The notes beneath the pieces were generated by a model, which was not told where the DNA came from, ran no database searches, and saw nothing but the letters and a program-made list of their open reading frames with translations. Shown piece by piece: positions 9,613 to 21,400 of a stretch of DNA of 41,864 nucleotides (the first letter of the stretch is position 1; each line of letters begins with the position of its first letter). The stretch comes from Planctomycetaceae bacterium. GTDB taxonomy: Bacteria > Planctomycetota > Planctomycetia > Planctomycetales > Planctomycetaceae. Both the position numbers and the translations under genes were made by a program. The stretch covers positions 1 through 41,864 of the forward strand of contig JAQGHS010000010.1 in assembly GCA_028291605.1 (NCBI GenBank), written 5' to 3'.

Positions 9613-9831
9613 CCTGGCTTTCTTCGCTCAGGCTAACTGGCCGTTACTGGGCAGATCCACCTTCAGCGGTGCTTGCCGCACTACTTAACAATTCGGTACT
9701 TTTTATCTCTCCGCATACAGTGCGCTGAAGCGTCATGCACAGTTGTCCGATAGAAGGATTACAAAATTGTGATCACCTGCGAAATCTCCTAGCAGCCGGA
9801 TAAACCGGGTACTCTGCATGACTGAGAGAAG

Positions 9832-12333
9832 ATGAGCTCCCGGCGCATGCAGCTACTAACCTGGGTTCCGACCGTCCTGCTGTTGATGGTTCTTCTGACC
9901 GCTGTTCCACTCGCTGGGCAAACGGTAACTGAAGAATCTCCCCCAGACACCATGCCGGAGAGCACGGTTCGTCGAGAACTAACGGAGAGTGCGACCACTG
10001 AGCCCGAAGGTGAAGACACGGAGACTTTCCTGGCCCCCTTGGTGCAGCCTGACGAGATTTTCGGGACCCAGCCACTGATCCTGCCTTCCAGCCACTTGCA
10101 GCCCCGCCCATTGCTGGTCCCACAGCCGGAGGTCGCTCCACAAGTCCAATTGCCCAACGCAGCCAACTCGCGCTTTCAGGAATCGACCTCGTTCGGAGGA
10201 CGCAATGGCATTCCGCTGGCTGCGGGCGCTGGATCGATACGCCGAGTCGGAAGCACGAGCGTTCCGGGAAGTGAAGCCAGAGCTCGATCCACTTCGGATT
10301 CCGGGTCCATTCTGGATCGCTCACCGATGATTCTCGGGGTGGGTGTGCAACGGCGCACACCGATCGTCAGCGACCCCCGCATTCGGGGCAGTCGTGTCGG
10401 TACTTTGGCGGCATCAGGCTCCTATTGGGTTCCGGCCCGACTGGACCTCGACACCATGTTGAGCAAGATCGACTCGCGAATCGTGAGCAACATCACCGTG
10501 ATCAAAGGACCCTATAGCTCGCTGTATGGTCCCGGTTCGAATTTTGTCGACGTTCAATTGAAACGCACACCGCGCTATGAGCAGTCCGAAATCCATGGCA
10601 GTACCAGCCTGGACTATAAGACCAACGGGCAACAGTGGTATGGCCGGCAAAGTTTTTGGGGCGGCGATGAAAACTCCGGTTTCCGTGTGGGCTTTGGAGA
10701 CAAGGAAGGTAACGACTACCAGTCGGGTAACGGGACCAACATGCCTGCCAGCTATCATTCGCAGGACTTCGATGTCGCATTCGGATATGACTTCACCCCC
10801 AACAGCCACATTGAATTCAACTATCTGCGGTTGGATCAGACCAATGTTCTGTTTCCGGGGCAGGCATTCGATATCAATTATCTTGTAACCGACGCATTCG
10901 AGGTGGGCTACGAACTCACCGACTCCGATTTCTCTGATCGCATCAATATCGACGCCTGGTACAACCGGACTCGTTTCCAAGGCGACAATTTGCGGCCCTC
11001 CAAGCGAGTGCAGTTTCCGCTCTACAACTTTCTGGGTTTCAAGGCCACCACCGACGTCGATTCCATGTCCACTGGGACGCGGGCCTCCTCCACCTGGAAC
11101 CATACCGAGGTGTCCTCGACGACAGCCGGAGTTGACTTCCGCGAGATTCGGCAGGACTTGAACGAAATTGGCGTCGCTCCTGGCCTGGGCGTGACCAACC
11201 CCAGCAACTCACCCGTCCCTCGTTCTAGTTCCGCGAATCCCGGGCTCTTCTTCGAACATGTCGCAAGTCCCTGGGAGGCGCTGAAACTGACCTTCGGATC
11301 ACGCGTCGATCTCGTCGATGCAGAACTGAATGCCAGCGCCAATTCCATCGCCGCGCTGGGACTGAGCAATCCCCAGGCCTCGCTGGCAAACTTGTTGGGA
11401 ACCAGCCACTACGATCGCAACTTCACGCTCTTCTCATTGTTCGCAACCGGCGAGTATGCCCTGAACGACAACTGGTTGCTCACCGCCGCTGCGGGGCGGG
11501 GGCAGCGGGCGCCGAATTTGACCGAAATGTATGCGGCCGGCCCATTCATGTTTCTGCTTCAGAACGGTCTGAATACGGTCACCGGTGATCCCAGTCTGAA
11601 AGCCGAGCGCACCTTTCAGATGGATGTCGGGACACAGTACAATTCCGATGTGGCCAGCGCCGGGCTGACAGGATTTTATGCCTGGACCCGGGATTTTATC
11701 ACCTTCGAAAATGTCAAGACAGTGACCGGTCCGCCGTATAACTCCGTGGAGCAGGTCAACCTGCAGTTCGTCAACACCGATCTGGCCACGCTGGGGGGAT
11801 TCGAAGCGCACGCTCAATACGAGCACACCGGCTGGCTGACATCGTTTGCCACAATGAACTATGTGGCAGGGACGGATCGCACGCGCAACGGAAATTTCGC
11901 GACCAAGCCCGGGACTGCAACGAAGCCCAAGAAAGAGGATCCGAATCACGTGCGGGGATTCTACAGCCACACCCCTGGCGACAGTCAGGAACCGTTGCCA
12001 CAAATTCTTCCGCTGCAGTCACGGCTGGGTATTCGGCTGCATGAGGAGGAAGTGCAACCGCGCTGGAATGTCGAATTGTCGACGAGAATCGTCGACCGTC
12101 AACGGCGGGTCGCAACCAGCCTGCTGGAGCAACCGACTCCCGGATTCACCTTGTGGGATCTACGCGGCACCTGGCAAGCCTCGCGCAAACTGTTGCTGGT
12201 TTCAGGTATTGAGAATTTCACTAACAAGAATTTCCAGGAACACCTCGATTATCGCCCCCAACCCGGCGGCGGTTCATTCCGCACCCTGCAGCCAGGAGTC
12301 TTGTTCTATTTCGGGTCGGAAGTCAATTATTGA
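9832..12333 (+). CDS. TonB-dependent outer-membrane receptor
   Basis: 833 residues. A basic start and hydrophobic stretch (about 6-28) form a signal peptide, followed by a Pro/Glu/Thr-rich linker to about 130. A plug domain occupies roughly 165-255, with the characteristic segment IKGPYSSLYGPGSNFVDV. The rest is a beta-barrel of alternating aromatic strands, including AAGRGQRAPNLTEMYA, a conserved receptor motif, and GDPSLKAERTFQMDVGTQY. It ends in an aromatic strand (LFYFGSEVNY) as expected for barrel insertion. Such receptors move siderophores, cobalamin or glycans across the outer membrane using TonB energy; the substrate cannot be told here. No CarboxypepD_reg domain or clear TonB box was seen. 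The Shine-Dalgarno is weak (GAGAGAAG directly before the ATG), and Met6 is an alternative start. It converges with the giant gene, with 95 bp between the stops. Confidence 0.9.
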   Translation: MSSRRMQLLTWVPTVLLLMVLLTAVPLAGQTVTEESPPDTMPESTVRRELTESATTEPEGEDTETFLAPLVQPDEIFGTQPLILPSSHLQPRPLLVPQPEVAPQVQLPNAANSRFQESTSFGGRNGIPLAAGAGSIRRVGSTSVPGSEARARSTSDSGSILDRSPMILGVGVQRRTPIVSDPRIRGSRVGTLAASGSYWVPARLDLDTMLSKIDSRIVSNITVIKGPYSSLYGPGSNFVDVQLKRTPRYEQSEIHGSTSLDYKTNGQQWYGRQSFWGGDENSGFRVGFGDKEGNDYQSGNGTNMPASYHSQDFDVAFGYDFTPNSHIEFNYLRLDQTNVLFPGQAFDINYLVTDAFEVGYELTDSDFSDRINIDAWYNRTRFQGDNLRPSKRVQFPLYNFLGFKATTDVDSMSTGTRASSTWNHTEVSSTTAGVDFREIRQDLNEIGVAPGLGVTNPSNSPVPRSSSANPGLFFEHVASPWEALKLTFGSRVDLVDAELNASANSIAALGLSNPQASLANLLGTSHYDRNFTLFSLFATGEYALNDNWLLTAAAGRGQRAPNLTEMYAAGPFMFLLQNGLNTVTGDPSLKAERTFQMDVGTQYNSDVASAGLTGFYAWTRDFITFENVKTVTGPPYNSVEQVNLQFVNTDLATLGGFEAHAQYEHTGWLTSFATMNYVAGTDRTRNGNFATKPGTATKPKKEDPNHVRGFYSHTPGDSQEPLPQILPLQSRLGIRLHEEEVQPRWNVELSTRIVDRQRRVATSLLEQPTPGFTLWDLRGTWQASRKLLLVSGIENFTNKNFQEHLDYRPQPGGGSFRTLQPGVLFYFGSEVNY

Positions 12334-12428
12334 TCGTGGCCTTGGCAATGAGAACTCCAGGCGGTTTCTGGAATTGCGGAAACAACATCGAGCCCGACTG
12401 CCATTCCCTGTCAAGACGGAAATTGAAC

Positions 12429-15400
12429 TTACGGAACGACTTGAATCTGCCTGGAGGCCGGGATCGCATTCCCAATCTGGAATTTCACCGTCCGGGGGCC
12501 AGCGATCTTATCGACGGACTTAAAGCCGATACTGCGCAGCAACATTTGCACGGCGTTTTGAGTCGCGGCGGCGGTCAAGCGAACCGTCAGCGGTGCAGCT
12601 TTCTTGCCGCCAGCGAACGTTCCGATGACGGTGGTCCCGAACAACACGTTCTTCCCTTTCAGGCCGATTCCGTTCTGCTTGATGATTGACAACGTGTCCT
12701 TGGCCGATTGACCTGATACCGTGAGGGTCGATCCAGTGAACTGAACCGGCTCCGCATCAGCGTCCGAAATTGTCGCTGTGCCATCAATCGGCACGATTGA
12801 TTTCGACTTGACGCTATACACCAGCGGTTGCGAGTTCAATGTAATGACCGTGGGATCGTCCACCGCATGCACGGTGACCAGGAAAGTCTGGAATGTGGAC
12901 TGTGAGCCATCGCTCACGGTCACCGTGATCGTCGCCGTACCGCTCTGATTATGTAACGGAGTGACCACCAGGTTGCGATTGGCACCCGTGCCGCGGAGCT
13001 CCAGGTTCGCATTTGGAATCAGGGCCGCGTTGGAAGAGGTCGGAGTCACCGTCAGATTGACAGCCGGCGTTTCCGAATCACCCACAGTGAAGGGCAGGGC
13101 CGCCGTAGCAAAGTCTTCCTGAATGTCTTGATTGGCGATGCCGGAAATTGTCGGTAATTCATTGACGTCGTCCACGTTAATGGTGAGTGGCTTATCGAAC
13201 GTCAGACCTCCCTGGTCAGTGACTCGCACCCGGATTTGATAACTGCCCCTGGTCTCAAAGTCGGCACTGGAAGTAAACCTCAGGACGTTGCCGGACAGAT
13301 TAAAACTGCCGTTGTCGGCGCTGCCCGACCCGGCGACCAGGCTAAACGTGAACGTATTGCCGGCATTGGGATCGATGGCGCTTAAAGTTCCAACCGTGGC
13401 GTTAGGGACGTTGTTCTCCGGGAAATGAGTCGTCGAGAGTGTAAGGTCGGTGGGAGCCGCATTTCCGCTCAGCACGCTGATCACGAACGGCTTTTCAAAT
13501 ACCAAACCGTCCTGATCGGTGACCCGCAGGCGAATGGCATAGCTGTTCTGCGTCCCAAAGTTGGTGACGGGAATGATCCTCAGACTATTCCCGGAAACGG
13601 AGAAGCTGCCATTGTCGGCACTGCCGGCGCCCCCGACCAGGCTGAAGGTGAACGTACTGCCGGCATCGGAATCAGACGCACCCAGTGTTCCCACGCTGGC
13701 ATTGGGGGCGTTGTTTTCAATGAGGCTGCTCGCCGACAGCGAGATGTCCGTAGGCGCTTCGAACACGTTGGTGACGTTGATGGTCAGCGGTTTCTCAAAC
13801 GCCAGGCCACCCTGATCAGTCACGCGAACTCGGATGCTATAGTTGTTCCTGGTCTCAAAGTCGGTGCTGGCAGAGATCTTCAGACTATTGCCAGAAATGA
13901 CGAACGTGCCGTTGTCGGTGCTCCCGGCTCCTACAACCAGGCTGAACGTGAACGTGTCGCCGGCATTGGGATCCGTCGCGGCCAGCGTACCGACAGTCGC
14001 ATTCGGGACATTGTTCTCCGCAATGTCGGTCACAGATAGAGAAAGATCCGTGGGTGCGATGTTCGTGCCGGTCACCTTGAGCACGTTGATCACAAGGGGC
14101 CTTTCGAAACTCAGGCCTCCCTGATCGGTGACGCGCAGACGAAGGGCATAACTGCTCTGCGTGGCAAAGTTAGTGACCGGAGTAATCTTGAGACTATTAC
14201 CGGAAACCGTGAAGCTGGAGTTGTCAGTGCTGCCGGCTCCCGGGACCAGGCTGAATGTGAACTCGCTGCCGACATCGGGATCGAGCGCACTGAGTGTCCC
14301 GATGGTGGCATTGGGGGAGTTGTTCTCCGAGATACTGTTCGCGGACAGGGTGAGATCGGTGGGCGTTTCGTTCACGTTCGTGACGTTGATTGTCACGTTC
14401 GTTGAATTGGTCAGTGCCGGACCGGGGCCGTTGTCACTGACTTGCACCGTCAGCGTCACCGCGATGACCGCTTCACGATCCAGGTTCGACTTGTCCGCCA
14501 CACTGATCACGCCGGTTGACGGATTGATCGCAAAAATGCCCAGCCCATTGCCACCCGAGATGGAATAACTCAACCCACCATTCGTGGCATCACTGTCCGC
14601 ACCACTGACCGTTCCCACTGGCGAACCGTTCGCCGAATTCTCCGGCACATTAAACGGCCCCCCGCTGACCGTGGGACTGAATTCATTCACATCAGTCACG
14701 TTAATCGTCACGTTCGCCGTTGCCGTGCGGGGGACACCCGGGCCACCGTCGCTGACTTGCACCGACAACGAGACTGCTGAGACCGATTCACGATTCAGAT
14801 TGGTCTTGTCTGCAATCGTGATCGCCCCGCTGGCCGAGTTGATCGTGAAAATGCCCAAGCTGTTTCCCGCGACAATGCTGTAACTGAAGGTCTTGTTCAA
14901 ATCCGCGTCGGTCGCCGCGAGAGTCGTCACCACGCTGCCATTGGCCGTGTTCTCCGGGACACTCAAGGTGAGATTGTTCAGAACGGGTGCGAAGTCATTC
15001 CGATTCGCGCCGTAGTCTGCCAGGATCTCGGCGGGTGACCGAACGCGATTCGAAATTTGAAAATCGTCAAACGCCGCTTGTGCCGATGACAATCCTAGCG
15101 TATCCGCACCAATCGACAGATACGAGCTCGAAAAACTGTCGATGACGACGCCGTTGCTGATTGAGCCGATCGATTGGCCATCAAGATACAAGGCCAGTTG
15201 GTGCGACGCGCCGTCCCATGTGGCAGCGATGTGATGCCACTCCCCGGCCACCCAATTGCTGACATCGACTGACACTCCACGCTCCGCAAACTTCTCAATG
15301 ACTGGTGTTGTCGGGTCGTCGCCCCATTGGAAAAGCCGCAGATTGCTATTACCGTCAATTGCCAGCAACATGCCATTATTAAAGTTGTCTCCAACCTTGA

Positions 15401-18400
15401 AGAACGCAAACCCCGTGTTCGTATTTCCGTTCCAGTCAGGCCTGATTTCAAATTCCACCGTGCCTCGCGCCGCCAGAACATTGTTGTCGGTCGCGTAGTC
15501 GATGAAACCCAAAGCGTTCACATGCACCGCCTGCAGCGACTGCCCCGCCGTGAAATTCGTCCCGGCACTGGCCGTTGGCAACTCGCCGGAGACTCCAGTC
15601 AACGATCCGTCGAACGGCAGGAGTAACAATATGGAAGGATCAACAAATGGAGTCACATTAATTGTGAAGGCCTTGTCGAAAGCCAGCCCGCCCTGATCAG
15701 TGACCCGCAAACGAATGGAATAGCTACTTTTCGAACTGAGACTCGCCACTTGTGTGATTTTCAGGAGATTCGTATTCGTGGGAATAAAGAAGCTGTTGTT
15801 ATCAGTGCTGCCGACTCCTGACACCAGACTGAAGGTGAACGCCGGGAGGGTATCGGGATCCATGGCGCTGATCGTGGCGACTGTTGCATTGGGGGCATTG
15901 TTCTCCGCGATACTGGTTGCAGACAACGAGATGTCCGTGGGATTTTCGTTAAGATCATTGACGGTGACGGTGAGGATCTTATCGAACGATAAAGTCCCCT
16001 GGTCAGTGACACGGACGCGTATGCTATAACTATTCTTGTTCTCAAAATCAGCACTCGGAATGATTTTCAACGTATTCGTATTTATCGGTATCGAGAAGCT
16101 GGCATTGTCGGTACCGCCAGCCCCGGCAACCAGGCTGAATGTGAACGCTCCGCCACTATCTGGATCGGACGCGATCAGTGTCCCGACAATGGCATTCGCA
16201 AGATTATTCTCTGCGATGCTGCTCGTGGATAGCGACAGGTCGAAAGGCGCCTCATTGACGTTATTGACCAATATGGTGAATTGCTTGTCGAATGACATTC
16301 CTCCCTGGTCACTGACGCGCACCAGGATGCTATAGCTGTTCTTGAACTCGTAATTGGTAGACGATTTTATCGCCAGGGTATTGCCCAAGAAGTCGAAGCT
16401 CGCATTGTCGGTGCTGCCAGTTCCCGAAATCGGAGTATAGGTAAAGATGTCACCGGCATTGGGATCTGTCGCGCTAAATGTCCCGATCACAGCACCGGGG
16501 ATATTGTTCTCTGCGATACTGGTGGCAGAAAGGGTCAAATCCGTAGGTGCCTGATTGCCGACTGTCACATTGATGGTGAACGATTTATCGAACGTCATTC
16601 CGCCCTGATCAGTGACCCGCAATCGGATGGCATAGCTGCTTTTGGCAGCAAAGCTGGTCACCGGAGTGATCTTCAAAGTATTGGTGTTCGCCGGAATGGT
16701 AAAGTTGCTGTTGTCGGTACTGCCTGAACCGGAAACCAGGGAGAAAGTGAACGTGGCTCCGCCATCGGGATCCAAGGCAGTGAGGGTCCCAACCGTAGCA
16801 TTCGGGGCATTGTTTTCGCCGATCGTCGTCGACGATAAAAAGAGATTCGAAGGGGCTTCATTGACGTTGCTGACCGTGATCGTGAGCGGCTTGTCGAACG
16901 TCAGCCCTCCCTGGTCGGTGACGCGAACCAGAATGCTATAGCTGGCTTTCGCTTCAAAGTCGGCACTGGGAATGATCTTCAGGGTGCTCGTATTGACGGG
17001 AATGAAGAAGCTCGCGTTGTCGGCGCCGCCATTTCCCGCAACCAGCGTGTAGGTAAAGGTGTTACCAGAATCGGGATCAGTCGCGCTCAGCGTTCCGACC
17101 GTTGCATTGGCAGCGTTATTTTCGGCCAGTGTACTGGGGGACAAGGATAGATCGGTCGGCGCCCTATTGATTTGATTAATCGTAATGGTAAAGGTCTGCG
17201 GACCGCTGGTATCAACTCCACCGTTCGCGGTCCCCCCATTGTCATGGATCCGAACAGTAACTGTTACCGTACCAAACGCATTGGCAGCTGGAGTGAATGC
17301 CAGGCTGCCGTTAGCCAATACAGACGGTTGCACACTAAACAGACTGCTGTTGTTACTACTGACCAGGAAATTCACCGCCTGGCCCGCTTCATTGGCCGGT
17401 CCGGCGCTGATCGCAGTGGCCCACGCATTGAATACTTGCGGTCCGCTGTTTTCCGCAATCTGGAGATTGAGGCCCACCACAAAGCTGGGGACTTCGTTCA
17501 CGCGGCCACCCGAAAGTGTATTGTTCCCTGGCCCGCCGTCGAGCAGATTGGCTCCAGTCTGTCCGTCAAGCGTATCATCGCCCTCGCCCCCGTAGAGGAA
17601 ATCGTCCCCCAACCCACCAGTGATAATATCGGCACCCCCACGCCCGTCCAAAACATCCTGGCCATCATTCCCGTTGATGTGATCCGGGAATTCACTGCCC
17701 GTAATATTGTCCGAGCCCGCATTGCCATTCACTGTGACGTTGACGCCGCCCGCGTGAATATATCCTGTCGCCGCACTGACCCGGGACAGATCGATCCGGT
17801 CGGCACCGCTGCTGCCTTGAATCACGATCCCGGTGATGGCGCTGGCGGCGACTTTCAAAGTGCTATAAACGACACCTTGAATGCGCAATTCCACCTGTGT
17901 GCCCACGCTGCCCAGTTCAATGTCGGTCTGAACTGGCAAGGTAATCGTCAGTTGCCCGGAACCCGAATCAAAGTTGACCTGTGGGCTGCTACCGATTCCA
18001 AAATTGATATTGTTCGGTGCACTCGAGGCGCCGTCGATCGTCAGCCGAACTGTCTGGCCGCTGCGAATCGGACCATTCCGCAGCACGCTGACTGTTTTCG
18101 TTGAACTGTTGACGACGACGAGATCAGGGTCATTGTCCTTGTCCAGATTGCCGGCACGCAACACCATTCCGGTGGCCGTCTTGACACCGTTGAAGTCGAA
18201 GATCGACGCCCCATAGGCGACGGACTCGCTATAAGGCTGAGTATTGTCCCCGGAGTGATAGAAGACCACCAGCGGCTGCGAACTGTCATTACCGTCACCC
18301 AATGTGACTGCCAGATCCGGACCAAATTGCCCGTCGAAGTTGGCAGCCTGGATCGAACTCGGGGCAATGCCCAGGAGCAACGTGGACAAGGTCGTCCACG

Positions 18401-21400
18401 TACCCGTTCCGCTGTTGGCCAGCACCGTGACAGCCTCCGCACCGGCATTCACGATCGCCAAATCCAAGCCACCGCCGCCATTCGCCTGCAACACCGTCAA
18501 GTCTGTAGGACCGTCAAGGACCGTCGTTGATTGCGCGGTCGCCGGGAATCGTGTCGTCCCGGAATTGAGATTGGGCCAGAACAAGAGTTGATTCAAGTCG
18601 GGAACGGTGCCCGCCAGATCGGGGCTGCCGTCGCCATTCAGATCGGCAGCCACGAGCCCCTTGACATTGTCGAGGGTCGTCAGGATCTGCGGAGCCGCAA
18701 ACGAAAAGTCTCCGGGAGTCCGCAAGAACACAAACACCCGCGGATGATCGGCATGGGAGTCGACAACGGCCAGGTCCGGCAGCGTATCGTTATTGAAATC
18801 CGCGGAGACCACTGCCCCCGGGACGCCATTGTCGGAATCGCTTCCATTATTCAGGATCAGTGCTTTGGGCAGACCGCCGCTCTTCTGCTCCTGAAACTGG
18901 TCGTTCCCCAAGTTTTTCCACAAGGAAATGTGTCCGCCCTGAGCTCGACCAATAGCCAGATCGGGCAAGCTGTCCCCATCCATATTGATCAGCGTCACGG
19001 AATTGGGAATGCCTGATACGTAAAGCTGAGTCACATCGACGAACTTCTGGTCCCCGGTGTTTTTCCAGAGTGTAACGGTGTCTAGCTCGGAGTCGGCGAC
19101 GATCAGATCATTGAACCCGTCGTTATTCCAATCACCGATCGTGACGGTCCGCGGCGTGCCCGTGGTTTCGGGATCCGAGTTGACCAAATCGGTCGGTGAC
19201 AGGGCGACCTGGTGGCTGGTGGTCAGGGCCAGAGCCAGATTCGGATCGGCGAGCAGTACGTCATACAGGATTGGATCCAGTCCATCAAACAAATACTCTC
19301 CGGCCTTCTTAATCGGAGTACTGGTAAGATCTGCGGCGAACGTCACCGTAGTATCATCACCCGCGTCCAGAATCCCATTGCGATTCTTATCCAGGAATAC
19401 CGTGACTCCGGAGATCCCCGGTTCCGAACCATCCTGGGCCTGTTGACCGTCATTATTGACATCATTAAATACGACGCCGCTAATGCTGTGGCTCCCTGAA
19501 GCACCAATGACTTGAGGTCCTGGATCAAATCTTGCGAAATCCAGCCCTGTTGCGATGTCACCGGGGCTCAGCAGGACATCCCAGGCGCGTCGATCATTCG
19601 TGGGATCGGTCGAGCCATTAATGTTGTCCATCGACCGTTGGAACTGCGGATGCAAGTTAACCCGCCAGACCGTGGCAGCCCCTGACGTCCCATTATCGAT
19701 GACATACAAACTGTCATCGGAATAGGTCAAACTGGCGAGATCGCGGAACCGCTCATCCGCCGCAATTGGCTGCAGGGTCTGATTGCTGACAGTCAACGAA
19801 TAGATCACCTGTTGACCCAATACGTAGATCACTCCGTCGTGAACGGTAATGCCCCGCGGACGGGTCGCGGCAGCAGTGGTGCCGTAGTAAGACAATGCCG
19901 GCAGTTCGCCAGTAAATAGTGTTGTATAGGCTCCCCCCGCCAGCGGAATTGACAAGATCCGGGCCGCGATGTCGTGAGATCGATCATCGCCCGCGGCGAC
20001 ATATCCCGGGTCAACGACATACAGGACGCCGTTGTCTTCGTCCAGATACTCGAGGTGCGACTCTTCGAGTTTGCCCGAGGAACGAGCCGCACCGATCGAA
20101 GTAACCAGATCGTCGGTGATATCCGTAGTCGTCGGCAGGCGTGAAATCTGTCCCTGCAAGCTATCGATGGCCACCAAAGATCCCGGGACAGTGGGCAAAC
20201 TACCGGGGACAAAATCCAGCCCCGTGGCGTCGATAATCTGTCCACTGCCGTCAGTCTGCGCAACCGATGCGTAGACCAGTTCACGCACAGTTCCGTTCAA
20301 GAGCTGCCGATAAATTCGCGTGTGCGTACCATCGGCATCTCGATCGACCCAATAAGCGTAAGTGCCGTCACTCGTCACCCCTTGGGGATGATCAGCAGGA
20401 GCGAATTCGGTCACGACCTGGCCATTGGCCGTCACGTGCAACACGTCCTGCTGGTTGAAGCCGGATGTGGTCCCGGCGGTACCCGTCAACAGGAACCCAC
20501 CGAGGCCGTCGCTCGTGATGTCGTAACCGGTTCGGAAATTCGGGTTTCTAACATAAGCCGTCACCTCAGCCGTCCCATAGAGCCGCTGGGGAAGCGACGA
20601 TGTTAATTCAGCGCGGTCACCGTCATAAAGCTCCACAATGCGATAATGTGCCAGATTTAGGGAGGTGGGCAGACTCGAAAACACGTACTGCCCGCTCGCA
20701 TCAGAGAGTACGACCTGCTCCGCAACCAGGTCTTTCACCCCATTGTCATTTAAATCGAGCAAGATGCTGACATTTGGCACGGCGGGCTCGCCTGAATCAC
20801 GCAGACCGTTACCATTCTTGTCGTCAAATACCATTCCTCGAATCTCGGCGGCTTTCGGAACGATACCAAAATCGACATTTGATCGAGGTTCCGCCGCGTC
20901 CAGCGTCAGCGGACGGCGATTGTCGGCACGCCCATAGACCAGATATACGCCGCTGTTAAACAGAGGTAACCCCACAGGGTTTACAATCCCATTTTGCGGG
21001 CTGCCCCCCACCAGCACATCCGCGAGACCATCGCCATTGAAGTCGCCAATGCCACTTACGGAAAAGCCCAACTCGGCTTTGTCGGCGGATCCGCTCAGCC
21101 GAAAACCATTCTGGCCATTCAGCCCGGACAGGTTGAACGTGCCGCTCGTGAATGCCGTCTTGGAACCAAACACGACATAGGCTGCACCGACATCAGTAAT
21201 GTTCGAACGGATGACGGGATCAACACGGTCAGCCCCAATCAACAGATCCGCCAACCCGTCGCCATTGACGTCTCCCGCTCGACTGACAGACACTCCCGCC
21301 TCGTCTCCGCCGGCAGCGCCGTTGATGCGGAACCCGTTGGTACCGTCAAGCGAGGCGACGGAGATGGCTGAAGTGAACGGACTCTTGGACGCATCTTTAC

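Noticed and set aside
9611-9634. Short inverted repeat AGCCTG/CAGGCT just after the kinase stop codon
   Set aside because: Only six pairs with a 12-nt loop and no T-run; too weak to call a terminator.
13425-18104. Series of plus-strand open frames (for example 13425-14039 and 17172-18104)
   Set aside because: They recur with the 300-bp period of the cadherin-like repeats on the minus strand and have no motifs or ribosome-binding sites of their own.
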